NCBI GenBank assembly: GCA_025153445.1
Contig: JANZNS010000002.1
Location: 1-64,000 of the forward strand
From: Marinobacter sp. BGYM27
Lineage (GTDB): Bacteria; Pseudomonadota; Gammaproteobacteria; Pseudomonadales; Oleiphilaceae
DNA length: 64,000 nucleotides
Reading direction: 5' to 3'
Part shown: positions 63,635 to 64,000 of the stretch, piece by piece
How positions within the stretch are numbered: position 1 is the stretch's first letter
Layout of the letters: each line of letters starts with the position of its first letter
Position numbers and translations under genes: made by a program
The notes under the pieces: model-generated
The model's database searches: none
What the model saw: the letters and a program-made list of their open reading frames with translations, nothing else
What the model was told of the DNA's origin: nothing

Positions 63635-64000
63635 ATGAACCCCGTTGATACGCCTTCTATCTCAGACAACGATCTCGGTACCCTCGCAATTCTCTGGCAT
63701 GGCGATCACCTTGCCCTGCTGGATCAGCGTCTGTTGCCCGAGCAGGAAGTCTGGCTGACATACAGCGATCCCCGCATCGTCGCTGACGCGATTCGGGACA
63801 TGGTGGTTCGCGGTGCGCCGGCTATCGGTATCAGTGCCGCTTATGGTGTCGTCCTGGCGGCGAGAGGGGCAGTCCAGAGTCCCGTCTGGAAGCAGAGTAT
63901 CGTCGATGCAATCGACGTGCTGGCGGCGTCCCGTCCTACCGCAGTCAATCTGTTCTGGGCGCTTGATCGCATGCGCTCGCGCCTGCAAAGCTGCGCCAGC
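63635..64000 (+). CDS. mtnA: Methylthioribose-1-phosphate isomerase, N-terminal part
   Basis: The frame from the ATG at 63635 stays open to the window edge, giving the first 122 residues. Conserved pieces are [37 protein letters not shown] (substrate-binding) and [14 protein letters not shown]. MtnA isomerises methylthioribose-1-phosphate to methylthioribulose-1-phosphate in methionine salvage. The rest of the gene lies outside the window. No strong ribosome-binding site is seen (GGCAGGACTGC upstream). Confidence 0.92.
   Translation, partial: MNPVDTPSISDNDLGTLAILWHGDHLALLDQRLLPEQEVWLTYSDPRIVADAIRDMVVRGAPAIGISAAYGVVLAARGAVQSPVWKQSIVDAIDVLAASRPTAVNLFWALDRMRSRLQSCAS

Overview
The window reads as chromosomal DNA of a flagellated, Gram-negative gammaproteobacterium of the Pseudomonas/Marinobacter/Hahella kind. 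The basis is the Pseudomonas-type lysine block (glnD-dapC-arsC-like-dapD-dapE), the conserved run rpsB-tsf-pyrH-frr-uppS-cdsA-dxr-rseP-bamA-skp-lpxD-fabZ-lpxA-lpxB-rnhB, and the block mtnA/mtaD-ubiG-mupP-yciK. The genus cannot be fixed from the sequence alone. Genes are dense, nearly all intact, and no phage, CRISPR array or complete insertion sequence is visible; the only mobile trace is the C-terminal end of an IS3-family transposase at the left edge.

Layout. 1-1.9 kb: IS3 remnant, two small unknown genes, a membrane-anchored cold-shock-domain protein and slyX. 1.9-9.5 kb (minus strand): map, glnD, dapC, an ArsC/Spx-like protein, dapD, dapE. 9.5-24.9 kb (plus strand): translation factors, UMP kinase, ribosome recycling, undecaprenyl and phospholipid precursor synthesis, isoprenoid entry (dxr), sigma-E protease, outer-membrane protein assembly and lipid A synthesis, ending with rnhB. 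24.9-27.0 kb: a diguanylate cyclase, two identical initiator tRNAs with a strong promoter and terminator, and a GNAT acetyltransferase. 27.2-33.5 kb: a lipoprotein convergent to a three-gene signalling operon (response regulator, LysM/FecR periplasmic protein, CHASE2 sensor kinase). 33.6-42.9 kb: topB, bolA, yciO, an unknown Ser/Ala-rich protein, a large MscS-type channel, DUF454, SirB and NnrS proteins. 43-44.5 kb: tRNA-Arg(CCU) and two glycosyltransferases of the families named for arsenosugar synthesis. 44.5-53.4 kb: a flagellar filament island with a TPR/methyltransferase-like protein, two divergent flagellins, flaG, fliD and fliS. 53.4-57.3 kb: a histone-deacetylase-family enzyme divergent from a Pat-like acyl-CoA synthetase/acetyltransferase fusion. 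57.3-64 kb: rdgC, DUF2788, yaaA, a thioredoxin-fold protein, yciK, mupP, ubiG, mtaD and the start of mtnA.

The most informative unannotated signals are regulatory. The two flagellin genes appear to use different sigma factors: a -24/-12 (sigma-54) element for the minus-strand flagellin and a FliA (sigma-28) element for the plus-strand flagellin. A second -24/-12 element precedes the TPR/methyltransferase-like gene, which ties it to the flagellar regulon, and a near-consensus FliA element precedes fliD. The best candidates for under-described systems are the TPR/methyltransferase protein as a possible flagellin modifier, the CHASE2/FecR-LysM/response-regulator envelope sensor, and the paired acetyltransferase/deacetylase locus. 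All functional calls rest on reading the translated sequences; no database search was run.
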